Shown here piece after piece: positions 6,294-12,221 of a stretch of 12,221 nucleotides of DNA (position 1 is the stretch's first letter; every line of letters begins with the position of its first letter). The notes under the pieces were generated by a model. That model was not told where the DNA came from, did not search any database, and was given only the letters and a program-made list of their open reading frames with translations. This stretch comes from Acetobacteraceae bacterium (GTDB lineage: Bacteria; Pseudomonadota; Alphaproteobacteria; Acetobacterales; Acetobacteraceae), in contig JANXRT010000049.1 in the NCBI GenBank assembly GCA_025356735.1, positions 1 through 12,221 of the forward strand, written 5' to 3'. The position numbers and the translations under genes are program-made.

Positions 6294-6476
6294 CTAGTCC
6301 TTGAGCGCGTCGCGCACGCCGTCCTTGGCGCCGCCCACGGCATTCTGCACCTTGCCCTCGGTCTTTTCCACAGTGCCTTCAGCCTCGGTCTTGGTGTCGC
6401 CGGTCACCTTGCCGACCGTTTCCTTGATGGAACCGACTATCTTTTTTCCGATACCACCGACACGATCCTCGTCCAT
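6294..6476 (-). CDS. CsbD family small stress protein
   Basis: The 60-residue, highly charged product matches the CsbD family throughout: GKKIVGSIKETVGKVTGDTK, then EGTVEKTEGKVQNAVGG and a short acidic/basic end. The repeated GK-x-x-x-x-VG pattern is typical. B. subtilis CsbD is under the general stress sigma factor SigB; E. coli YjbJ is a well-known abundant relative. The molecular function is unknown. AAGGA lies ahead of the ATG. It is the first gene of the - strand stress block, and the 172 bases upstream form a divergent intergenic region with the glycosyltransferase. Confidence 0.9.
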   Translation of the reverse strand: MDEDRVGGIGKKIVGSIKETVGKVTGDTKTEAEGTVEKTEGKVQNAVGGAKDGVRDALKD

Positions 6477-6580
6477 AAAACTTTCCTTTATCTCTGTTCA
6501 CGAATTCGCGCGTGCGAACCGGTGCAGGATCAATTTCCGTTTCGGTGAAAGGTTGCGGCTAATTCGGTGGCCGTAATGGA

Positions 6581-6599
6581 GTTTCGACCGCTCCGAAAC
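6581..6599. promoter_or_regulatory. Operator-like inverted repeat in the divergent intergenic region
   Basis: GTTTCG at 6581-6586 and its complement CGAAAC at 6594-6599 are separated by seven bases. The dyad sits between the CsbD-like gene (start 6476) and the glycosyltransferase, where divergent promoters must lie. A transcription-factor site is possible, but a 6-bp dyad could arise by chance. No convincing EcfG or sigma-70 promoter was found here on either strand. Confidence 0.3.
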
Positions 6600-6648
6600 A
6601 GTCACGTCATGGCCGCTCCGGACTTTCACTCGTTGATGGTCAAACCGG

Positions 6649-7827
6649 TTGGGATGTTGCATTTCCTCCAGCTTCACGCTGGTGACGCACAACCGTGAAG
6701 CTGGAGATGGGGCCATCGCCGCCAAGAAGATAATCGAGCTGACCAACGTCGATTTCTCGCTGCGGCATTTCCTGCTGCCGTTGATGCGGGCAGCGCGCGA
6801 TCGCGGTCACGAGGTGATCGGCGTCGCGGCCGAGGGGCCGCTGCTGGAAATCGCCCGCGCCGAGGGTTTCCGGATCGTGGCGCTGCCATTCCGGCGCAGC
6901 GTCTCGCCGCTCGCCCAGCTCCGGGCGCTGGCAGCGCTGGTGCGGCTGTTCCGCGCCGAAAGGCCGGACTTGGTCCACGCGCACATGCCGATCACCGGCT
7001 TCCTCGGCCGGGTCGCGGCGCGGATCGCCGGGGTGCCGGTGGTCGCCTACACCTGTCATGGCTTCCTGTTCAACCAGGATGGCGGTCTGGCGCGGCGCGG
7101 CGCCAGCTTCGCCATGGAATGGATCGCCGGCCGGGTGACGGATGTCTTTCTCACGGTGTCCGGCGCCGAGGCGCGGGATGCGCGCCGGCTGCGCATCTTC
7201 GCCAGCCCGGTGACGATCGGCAACGGGCGCGATCCGGCGATCTTCCGTCCGGACCCGGCAGCCCGCGCCCGCGTCCGTGCCGAGATCGGCACCCCGGCCG
7301 GCCGCGTGGTGATCGTCGCCGTGTCCCGCCTGGTCCGCGACAAGGGTTTCTTCGAGCTGGCGACGGCGATGCGCAAGGTGCCCGACGCCGAGCTCTGGGT
7401 CGTCGGCGACCGGCTGTCCTCGGATCGCGGCGAGGACGTGGCCGGGATGCTGGACGCGGCCGGGCTCGGCCAGCGGCTGCGTCGGCTCGGCTATCGCCAC
7501 GACGTGCCGGCGATCCTAGCCGCCGCCGACGTCTTCACCTTGCCGAGCTATTTCGAGGCGTTGCCGATGTCGGTGATCGAGGCGATGCTTTCCGGGCTGC
7601 CGGTGGTGGCGAGCGATATTTCAGGCCCGCGCGAGCAGGTGGTCCACGGGGAAACCGGGCTGCTGGTGGCGGTCCGCGACGCCGACGCTCTGGCCGCCGG
7701 CCTGCGCCGGCTGGCCGGGGATGCCGCGTTGCGCAGGCGCATGGGGCAGGCCGGCCGGCAACGCGCGCTGGACCGTTTCGACGAGGCGCGGGTGACGGCG
7801 CGCACCCTGGACCTGCTGGGTCTCTAA
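6649..7827 (+). CDS. GT4-family glycosyltransferase
   Basis: The frame encodes up to 392 residues with the two-domain GT-B plan. The N-terminal half begins KIIELTNVDFSLRHFLLPLM (from residue 27), with LVHAHMPITGFLGRVAARIA and YTCHGFLFNQ typical of the acceptor-side domain. The C-terminal half has SRLVRDKGFFELATAM, AELWVVGDRL and the EX7E pair of retaining GT4 enzymes (E303 and E311, in FEALPMSVIEAM). It likely transfers a sugar from a nucleotide donor to a surface polysaccharide or lipid precursor; donor and acceptor cannot be told. The start is unclear: TTG 6649 and GTG 6682 are the only in-frame options upstream of the domain and neither has a ribosome binding site; an ATG at 6707 is out of frame. 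No polysaccharide genes flank it. Confidence 0.85.
   Translation: MGCCISSSFTLVTHNREAGDGAIAAKKIIELTNVDFSLRHFLLPLMRAARDRGHEVIGVAAEGPLLEIARAEGFRIVALPFRRSVSPLAQLRALAALVRLFRAERPDLVHAHMPITGFLGRVAARIAGVPVVAYTCHGFLFNQDGGLARRGASFAMEWIAGRVTDVFLTVSGAEARDARRLRIFASPVTIGNGRDPAIFRPDPAARARVRAEIGTPAGRVVIVAVSRLVRDKGFFELATAMRKVPDAELWVVGDRLSSDRGEDVAGMLDAAGLGQRLRRLGYRHDVPAILAAADVFTLPSYFEALPMSVIEAMLSGLPVVASDISGPREQVVHGETGLLVAVRDADALAAGLRRLAGDAALRRRMGQAGRQRALDRFDEARVTARTLDLLGL
6666..6706. repeat. 12-bp perfect inverted repeat across the glycosyltransferase start region
   Basis: CTCCAGCTTCAC at 6666-6677 is the exact complement of 6695-6706, with a 17-base spacer. In + strand RNA it would form a stable hairpin ending at GGAG, immediately before ATG 6707, and so could hide a ribosome binding site. 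It lies within the longest open frame but before the conserved domain. It has no U-run. Function is unknown; a translation-control hairpin or a small repeat is possible. Confidence 0.5.
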
Positions 7828-7842
7828 CGTTATGCCAAAGGA

Positions 7843-7944
7843 TACGCCCCGGAGCGCTACCCCAAGGCTTGAAGGTGGGGCGGGGTATGGGGCGTAGCAG
7901 GCAAAGGCTCCGACTGGCCGCCTTCGGCCAGTTGCAATGCCTGC
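7843..7944. repeat. Nested hairpins in the glycosyltransferase-purH gap
   Basis: The 157-base gap 7828-7984 holds two folded units. TACGCCCC (7843-7850) pairs with 7889-7896. GCAGGCA (7897-7903) pairs with TGCCTGC (7938-7944), enclosing ACTGGCCG/CGGCCAGT (7913-7920/7925-7932) with a 4-base loop. The first unit is rich in CCCC/GGGG runs like the repeats at 139-256 and 9561-9624. It may terminate the glycosyltransferase transcript or form a purH leader. I could not match it to the ZTP riboswitch core. Confidence 0.5.
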
Positions 7945-7984
7945 GGAGGGAGAGCCCATGCTTCCTAATCCACCAGGATGTTAG

Positions 7985-9559
7985 ATGACCGACATAGTCC
8001 CCATCCGCCGCGCCCTGCTTTCGGTGTCGGACAAAGCCGGTCTGGTCGATCTCGCCCGCACCCTTGCAGAAGCCGGGGTCGAGATCCTGTCGACCGGCGG
8101 CTCGGCGGCCACGCTGCGCCAGGCTGGGGTGGAGGTGACTGAGGTCTCCGAGCATACCGGCTTTCCGGAAATCCTCGACGGACGGGTGAAGACGTTGGTG
8201 CCGCAGATCCATGGCGGCATCCTCGGCCGGCGCGACAACCCCCAGCACCTGGCCCAAATGGCGGCGCACGGCATCGCGCCGATCGACCTGGTCGTGGTCA
8301 ACCTCTACCCGTTCGAGGCGACGGTGGCAGCGGGCGCAGGCTACGATGAATGCGTCGAGAATATTGACATCGGCGGCCCGGCGCTGATTCGCGGCGCCGC
8401 TAAGAACCATGAGTTCGTCGCCGTGCTGACCGCGCCCGACCAGTACCAGGCGGTGCTGGACGAGCTTGGCGCCCATGGCGGCACCACGCTGGCGCTGCGC
8501 CGCCAACTGGCCGGCGATGCCTACGCCAGTACCGCCGCCTACGACGTGGCTATTTCGGATTGGTTCGCCGGGCATCGGGAAAAGGAGTTTCCGCGCCGAC
8601 TGACGATCTTGGGCAGCCTGCGCCAGACGTTGCGCTACGGCGAGAACCCGCACCAGGCGGCGGCGTTCTATGCCACCGGCACGCGCCCCGGAGTCGCCAC
8701 CGCGACGCAAATCCAGGGCAAGGAGCTGTCCTACAACAACCTCAACGACACCGACGCGGCGTTCGAATGCGTGGCCGAGTTCGAGGCGCCGACCGTTGTC
8801 ATCGTCAAGCACGCCAACCCATGCGGCGTCGCCTTCGCCACCAGCCTGGCCGAGGCATGGGACCGCGCACTTGCCTGCGATCCGGTATCCGCTTTCGGCG
8901 GCATCGTCGCCGTCAACCGGACGCTCGACGCGGCGGCGGCGGAAAAGATCTTTTCCATGTTCTCCGAGGTCATCGTGGCGCCCGATGCCGACGAGGCGGC
9001 TCGGGCTATCCTGGCGCGAAAGAAGAACCTGCGCCTGTTGCTGACCGGCGGGCTGCCCGATCCGGCTGCGACGGGCCTGAACTTCCGCAGCGTCGCCGGC
9101 GGCTTTTTGGCGCAGACGCGCGACGCCGGCCGGGTGCGGGCCGAACAACTGCGCGTCGTCACGCGGCGCGTGCCGACCGACGCCGAACTGGCCGACCTGC
9201 TGTTCGCCTTCCGCGTCTGCAAACATGTGAAATCCAACGCCATCGTCTATGCGCGCGACGGCGCTACCGTGGGCATCGGTGCCGGCCAGATGAGCCGTGT
9301 CGACAGCGCGCGCATTGCCGCCTGGAAAGCCGCCGAAGCGGCGCGCGCGGCCGGGCTGGAGACGCCGCTGACCGTCGGTAGCGTGGTCGCGTCGGATGCT
9401 TTCTTTCCGTTCGCCGACGGCCTGCAGGCGGCGGTGGCGGCGGGTGCCACCGCGGTCATCCAGCCGGGCGGATCGATCCGCGACGCGGAGGTGATCGCCG
9501 CCGCCGATGCGGCCGGGATCGCCATGGTGCTGACCGGGGTGCGGCATTTTCGCCATTAG
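7985..9559 (+). CDS. purH: Bifunctional AICAR transformylase / IMP cyclohydrolase
   Basis: PurH carries out the last two steps of purine synthesis: formyl transfer from 10-formyl-THF to AICAR, then ring closure to IMP. The 524-residue length is normal for bacterial PurH. The N-terminal cyclohydrolase domain (about 1-150) shows RALLSVSDKAGLVDLARTLA, STGGSAATLRQAG, DGRVKTLVPQIHGGIL and NIDIGGPALIRGAAKN. The transformylase domain has LRYGENPHQ, YNNLNDTDAAFE, the catalytic Lys-His of VKHANPCG (K275, H276), DPVSAFGG and the closing SDAFFPFADG and IQPGGSIRD. AGGA lies six bases before the ATG. It is not near other pur genes here. The stop TAG is followed directly by the same repeat that ends the gene at 1-137. 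Confidence 0.97.
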   Translation: MTDIVPIRRALLSVSDKAGLVDLARTLAEAGVEILSTGGSAATLRQAGVEVTEVSEHTGFPEILDGRVKTLVPQIHGGILGRRDNPQHLAQMAAHGIAPIDLVVVNLYPFEATVAAGAGYDECVENIDIGGPALIRGAAKNHEFVAVLTAPDQYQAVLDELGAHGGTTLALRRQLAGDAYASTAAYDVAISDWFAGHREKEFPRRLTILGSLRQTLRYGENPHQAAAFYATGTRPGVATATQIQGKELSYNNLNDTDAAFECVAEFEAPTVVIVKHANPCGVAFATSLAEAWDRALACDPVSAFGGIVAVNRTLDAAAAEKIFSMFSEVIVAPDADEAARAILARKKNLRLLLTGGLPDPAATGLNFRSVAGGFLAQTRDAGRVRAEQLRVVTRRVPTDAELADLLFAFRVCKHVKSNAIVYARDGATVGIGAGQMSRVDSARIAAWKAAEAARAAGLETPLTVGSVVASDAFFPFADGLQAAVAAGATAVIQPGGSIRDAEVIAAADAAGIAMVLTGVRHFRH

Positions 9560-9560
9560 A

Positions 9561-9624
9561 CAAGAAAGTCATGGGGCTCCGCCCCAGACCCCGCCGGGGA
9601 GCGCCCCGGGGCGCATCCATAAGC
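9561..9624. repeat. Second copy of the intergenic repeat, between convergent purH and PCu(A)C genes
   Basis: CAAGAAAG, two bases, then ATGGGGCTCCGCCCCAGACC (9571-9590) match the start of the element at 139-168 with only a few changes, including the same distance from a TAG stop. Foldable parts are GGGGC/GCCCC (9573-9577/9581-9585), CCCC/GGGG (9589-9592/9596-9599) and the perfect 14-base palindrome GCGCCCCGGGGCGC (9601-9614). It fills the whole gap between two convergent genes. A bidirectional terminator role is inferred. Confidence 0.7.
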
Positions 9625-10068
9625 CTATGGCGCGATCGCGCCGGGCTTGGCCACGGAGGCGCGGGCCTCCACGGCGCCTGCTTTCTCGAAGGTCAGCGTC
9701 ACTGGCACCGATTGGCCGACCGTCAGCGGCTGCGTCAGGGCGATCAGCATGACGTGGTAGCCACCGGGCGCCAGTTTGACCGTGCCGCCCGCCGGAATGG
9801 CCAGGTCGGCAACCCCGCGCATCCGCATCACGCCGCCCACCGAAACGGACTCGTGCAGTTCCGCCTTGCCGGCCACCGGAGACGCGACGGCGACCAGCCG
9901 GTCGGCGGCGCCGGTGTTGACGATGGTGACGTAGAAGGCGCCGACCCCGCCGGCTGGCGCAGATCGGGTGAAGGCGTTCTCCAGCCGGATGGTCCGGGCA
10001 TCCGCGGCGAACCCGGGAACCGGGAAGAAGCTGGCCAGCAGCAGAACGGCGGAGACAAGGAATTTCAT
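9625..10068 (-). CDS. Periplasmic copper chaperone, PCu(A)C family
   Basis: The 147-residue precursor has a signal peptide (MKFLVSAVLLLASFFPVPGF, cleavage near AAD, residues 20-23) and one DUF461/PCu(A)C beta domain. The copper ligands are visible: H72 in LHESVSVGG, M81 and M83 in VMRMRG, and, 21 residues on, H105 and M107 in GGYHVML. The first motif is His-Glu rather than His-Met, a common variant. PCu(A)C proteins bind Cu(I) and deliver it to the CuA or CuB site of cytochrome oxidase together with Sco. The sco-like gene lies directly upstream. GAAGG is eight bases before ATG 10068; an ATG at 10083 (4-base overlap with the sco stop) is possible but lacks a binding site. Confidence 0.92.
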   Translation of the reverse strand: MKFLVSAVLLLASFFPVPGFAADARTIRLENAFTRSAPAGGVGAFYVTIVNTGAADRLVAVASPVAGKAELHESVSVGGVMRMRGVADLAIPAGGTVKLAPGGYHVMLIALTQPLTVGQSVPVTLTFEKAGAVEARASVAKPGAIAP

Positions 10069-10079
10069 GGCGGGCGCCT

Positions 10080-10694
10080 TCATTTGAGCTGCTTTGACAG
10101 GTTTTCGGCAAGTTCGCGGGCCGGTGCGTCGGCGCGCAGCGGAGCCAGGAACTTGCCCTCGGGACCCATCAGATAGAGCACGGAGGAATGGTCCATCGTA
10201 TAGTCGCCCGGCTGGTCGCCGGTGCGATGCGGCGCGTAATAGACGCGGAACTTCCTGGCGACATCGGCGATCTCGGCGTCGCTGCCGGTCAGCGGCAGCA
10301 ATCGTGGCGTGAACGCCGAGACATACTGCTTCATCACCGCCGGAGTGTCGCGCGCCGGATCGATGGTGATGAACACTGGACGCACCTGACCGGCCTTGGT
10401 GCCAAGCCTGTCGAGCGCCTCGGACACCTGGTTCAGCGTCGTCGGGCAGACATCGGGGCAAAAGGTGTAGCCGAAATAGACCAGCGCATATTTGCCGCGT
10501 AAGTCCCGATCGGTAACGCGCTTGCCATCGCCGTCGAGCAGCGAGAACGAGCCGCCGACCGCCGGGCCGTCTGCCAAGCTGCCGCCGAGCCACATCGTGG
10601 CGCCGGCGCCGACCAGCAGGGCCAGAACCAGCAGGCCGACGACCGGCAGCAGGAATTTTCCGCGAGCGTCGGGCGAAGGGCTAGGTTCGGGCAT
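10080..10694 (-). CDS. SCO1/SenC-family copper chaperone / thiol reductase for cytochrome oxidase assembly
   Basis: The 204-residue protein has an N-terminal membrane anchor (about 14-36) and a thioredoxin-like domain facing the periplasm. The Sco copper site is complete: C79 and C83 in FCPDVCP, and H169 in TMDHSS. Other family marks are LRGKYALVYFGYTFCPDVCP, VFITIDPARDTP and YYAPH. Sco proteins insert copper into, or reduce, the CuA site of aa3-type oxidases. AGGA is seven bases before the ATG. The PCu(A)C gene follows directly, and ctaA diverges on the other side, so the neighbourhood is devoted to oxidase maturation. Oxidase subunit genes themselves are not in the window. Confidence 0.95.
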   Translation of the reverse strand: MPEPSPSPDARGKFLLPVVGLLVLALLVGAGATMWLGGSLADGPAVGGSFSLLDGDGKRVTDRDLRGKYALVYFGYTFCPDVCPTTLNQVSEALDRLGTKAGQVRPVFITIDPARDTPAVMKQYVSAFTPRLLPLTGSDAEIADVARKFRVYYAPHRTGDQPGDYTMDHSSVLYLMGPEGKFLAPLRADAPARELAENLSKQLK

Positions 10695-10724
10695 GGAGGA
10701 GTCCTACCAGGACATGCGTTTGTG

Positions 10725-10746
10725 AAGCCCGCAGGGTGGCGGGCTT
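10725..10746. repeat. 8-bp hairpin in the sco/ctaA divergent region
   Basis: AAGCCCGC (10725-10732) pairs with GCGGGCTT (10739-10746) around a 6-base loop. It lies between the divergent start codons of the sco-like gene and ctaA. It has no U-run and could be part of a leader or a regulator site. No function can be assigned. Confidence 0.35.
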
Positions 10747-10775
10747 ACGTTTCGATGACCGCAGAATGTCGAACA

Positions 10776-10781
10776 TATAAC
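10776..10781 (+). promoter_or_regulatory. Possible -10 element for ctaA
   Basis: TATAAC at 10776-10781 is a near-consensus -10 hexamer in an AT-richer patch of otherwise GC-rich sequence. It would start transcription near 10788, ahead of the ATGs at 10821 and 10830. No good -35 is visible at the right distance. It supports a start later than the longest frame. Confidence 0.3.
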
Positions 10782-10820
10782 GCCGGATCAGGTATGTTTT
10801 TCAACGCCCGACGGACTAAT

Positions 10821-11933
10821 ATGCGGATCATGTCGGTTAGCTCATCACATCTCCTCACGCAAGCCGCGGCTCCTCGATCGGACCGGGCGGCCACCTTGAA
10901 ATGCCGTGGCCGCATCGCGGCCTGGCTGTATGCGGTCGCCGCCATGATCTTCGTCATGGTCACGCTGGGCGGCGTCACGCGGCTGACCGGGTCGGGCCTG
11001 TCGATCATGGAGTGGGCGCCGTTCCGCGGTGCCCTGCCCCCGCTGTCGCATGCCGAGTGGGAGCGGCTGTTCGCCCTCTACAAGGGCATCCCGCAGTACA
11101 GCCTGGTCAACGAGGGCTTCGGCATCGAGGGCTTCCAGCGCATCTTCTGGCTCGAATACCTGCATCGGCTGTGGGGAAGGGCGATCGGCCTGGCTTTCGC
11201 GGTGCCGCTGCTGTGGTTCTGGGCGACCGGACAGATCGAGCAGCGGTGGCGGGTGCCGATGCTCGGTCTGCTGCTGCTGGGCGGCGCGCAGGGCGGCGTC
11301 GGCTGGTTGATGGTCGCCTCCGGCTTCGAGCGGGACGCGACATCGGTCTCTCCGTACCGGCTCGTGGCGCATCTGGTCGTTGCCCTGGCGCTCTATGCCG
11401 CCATCCTCTGGACGGCGCTGTCGATCCGGTCGTCCGATCGGGTGCGGACACCTTCCCGACCAGGTGCCGTGCATGGATGGGTGCGGCTGGTCTGCCTGCT
11501 GGTTGGCGTGACGATCGTCGCCGGAGGCTTCGTCGCCGGCATCCATGCCGGGCTCGACTACAACACGTTTCCCCTGATGGACGGGCGGCTGGTGCCGGAG
11601 GGCTACGGCGCCATGCTGCCCGGCTGGCGCAACTGGACCGAGAACGTGGCTGCGGTGCAGTTCGATCACCGGCTGCTGGCGAGCGTCACCGCGATTGCCT
11701 GTGCCGTCACCTGTTGGATCGGCCTGCGCGATCCGGCGGTGCCGCGCCGCCCGGTGATCGTGCTGGCCGGCTTGGTCGCGGCGCAGTACGCGCTGGGCGT
11801 CGCCACGCTGCTGTGGCATGTGCCCGTCGTGCTGGGAAGCCTGCACCAGGCCAACGCGGTCTTGGTACTGACGGCCGCCCTGGTGCTGTTGCACGGGCTG
11901 AGCCGGCCATCCGGCATGCTGCACCGCGCATGA
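10821..11933 (+). CDS. ctaA: Heme A synthase, Cox15/CtaA family
   Basis: This enzyme oxidises the C8 methyl of heme O to the formyl group of heme A, the cofactor of aa3-type cytochrome oxidases, in the cytoplasmic membrane. From ATG 10821 it has 370 residues and about eight membrane helices, as expected. Signatures are LGGVTRLTGSGLSIMEWAPF, WLEYLHRLWGR, AGLDYNTFPLMDG, NWTENVAAVQFDHRL and LGSLHQANAVLVL. The four conserved heme-ligand histidines are H115, H184, H283 and H342. The frame is open back to GTG 10722, but the extra N-terminus is not family-like. ATG 10821 has GGA five bases upstream; ATG 10830 is equally possible. It is divergent from the sco-like gene, and its stop overlaps the next start (ATGATG). 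Confidence 0.95.
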   Translation: MRIMSVSSSHLLTQAAAPRSDRAATLKCRGRIAAWLYAVAAMIFVMVTLGGVTRLTGSGLSIMEWAPFRGALPPLSHAEWERLFALYKGIPQYSLVNEGFGIEGFQRIFWLEYLHRLWGRAIGLAFAVPLLWFWATGQIEQRWRVPMLGLLLLGGAQGGVGWLMVASGFERDATSVSPYRLVAHLVVALALYAAILWTALSIRSSDRVRTPSRPGAVHGWVRLVCLLVGVTIVAGGFVAGIHAGLDYNTFPLMDGRLVPEGYGAMLPGWRNWTENVAAVQFDHRLLASVTAIACAVTCWIGLRDPAVPRRPVIVLAGLVAAQYALGVATLLWHVPVVLGSLHQANAVLVLTAALVLLHGLSRPSGMLHRA

Positions 11934-12221
11934 TGGTCGACAGCCCAGCGGTCACTTTGCCCATCCCGGTTCCATCGATCGAGCCGGACACGGCGGTGCT
12001 GGCGATCGAGCCGGACACGGCGATGCTGGCGATCGAGCCGGACGCGGCGATGCTGGCCCTGATGCAGATCAGCACGGCGATCGACCGGCTGCGGGTCGGA
12101 TTGGCGGCGTTCGGCCGAGATCGTTCGCTCCTGGTCTTCAACACGCGTTTCATCGAGCTGTTCGGGCTGCCGGCGGACCGGATCGTTGGCGGCATGGATT
12201 TTCTCGATGTGCTCGGCCTCG
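11930..12221 (+). CDS. PAS-domain protein, N-terminal fragment (probable signalling protein)
   Basis: The open frame starts at ATG 11930 (or 11933), overlaps the ctaA stop, and runs off the window after 97 codons. Residues 17-43 are three tandem 9-residue repeats (IEPDTAxLA). From about 50 a PAS-like domain begins: STAIDRLRVGLAAFGRDRSL, then LLVFNTRFIELFGLPADRIV and GMDFLDVL. This resembles the PAS_7 type found at the front of alphaproteobacterial hybrid histidine kinases and diguanylate cyclases. The output domain is beyond the window, so kinase or cyclase cannot be decided. The overlap with ctaA suggests co-transcription, an unusual partner for a heme A synthase. Confidence 0.7.
   Translation, partial: MMVDSPAVTLPIPVPSIEPDTAVLAIEPDTAMLAIEPDAAMLALMQISTAIDRLRVGLAAFGRDRSLLVFNTRFIELFGLPADRIVGGMDFLDVLGL
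11978..12058 (+). repeat. Three tandem 27-bp repeats in the PAS-protein gene
   Basis: Units 11978-12004, 12005-12031 and 12032-12058 each begin ATCGAGCCGGAC and differ at one or two bases (GTG or ATG at codon 7; ACG or GCG at codon 5). The period is a multiple of three, so copy changes keep the frame. They encode an acidic, proline-spaced N-terminal extension. Confidence 0.9.

Noticed and set aside
258..6476. Anti-phage defence or toxin-antitoxin system
   Set aside because: No nuclease, ATPase, toxin, antitoxin or reverse transcriptase motif occurs among the ten proteins; all belong to stress or membrane families.
7828..7984. ZTP (pfl) riboswitch upstream of purH
   Set aside because: The conserved core sequences of that riboswitch could not be found; the folded units look more like GC-rich repeats.
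7535..9556. 673-codon open frame on the - strand opposite purH
   Set aside because: purH is certain on the + strand; the antisense frame is rich in Arg, His and Gly without any recognisable domain.
9569..10111. Alternative - strand frame over the PCu(A)C gene
   Set aside because: It overlaps the PCu(A)C frame, which has a signal peptide and all copper ligands; the alternative frame has neither.
10845..11924. 359-codon open frame on the - strand opposite ctaA
   Set aside because: ctaA is certain on the + strand with all four heme-ligand histidines; the antisense product is Gln/Arg/His-rich low-complexity sequence.

Overview
The window is GC-rich (roughly two-thirds G+C by eye) and reads like an alphaproteobacterial chromosome, most likely Acetobacteraceae or a close relative. 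This is inferred from the PurH, Sco/PCu(A)C and Cox15-type heme A synthase sequences, from the stress-protein families present, and from GGGGCTCYGCCSCA-type repeats between genes. I could not run a database search, so the taxonomy is an inference.

Left edge (1-137): the C-terminus of a xanthine dehydrogenase-family molybdopterin subunit on the + strand. It is followed by a strongly folded repeat (about 139-256) that separates it from convergent genes.

Main block (258-6476, all on the - strand): ten small genes, read from right to left. They are a CsbD-like protein, a DUF2382 protein, a second protein joining a 17M/YflT-like N-terminal domain to DUF2382, a multi-pass membrane protein, a YqjD-like (DUF883-like) membrane-anchored helical protein, a YqjE-like (Phage_holin_3_6) protein, a DUF3618 protein, a YidB-like protein, a CsbD-like protein with a C-terminal membrane anchor, and an exported PDZ protein. 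All are general-stress or stationary-phase families of unknown biochemistry. The block seems to be at least two or three transcription units: there is an intrinsic terminator at 4752-4787, a hairpin at 3754-3782, and a possible EcfG-type promoter at 3722-3749. From the YqjD-like gene to the PDZ gene the genes overlap or lie within about 31 bases of each other.

Middle (6649-9559, + strand): a GT4-family glycosyltransferase with an ambiguous start, a folded 157-base gap, then purH (bifunctional IMP synthesis enzyme). A second copy of the left-edge repeat follows purH and again sits between convergent genes.

Right part (9625-12221): a copper-delivery pair on the - strand (Sco-like protein followed by a PCu(A)C chaperone), divergent from ctaA/cox15 (heme A synthase) on the + strand. 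Together they supply copper and heme A to an aa3-type cytochrome oxidase. The ctaA stop codon overlaps the start of a PAS-domain protein that runs off the window and opens with three tandem 9-residue repeats.

No RNA genes, CRISPR arrays, insertion sequences or phage structural genes were seen. The most interesting part is the ten-gene envelope/stress block, whose families are each known but whose joint function is not.
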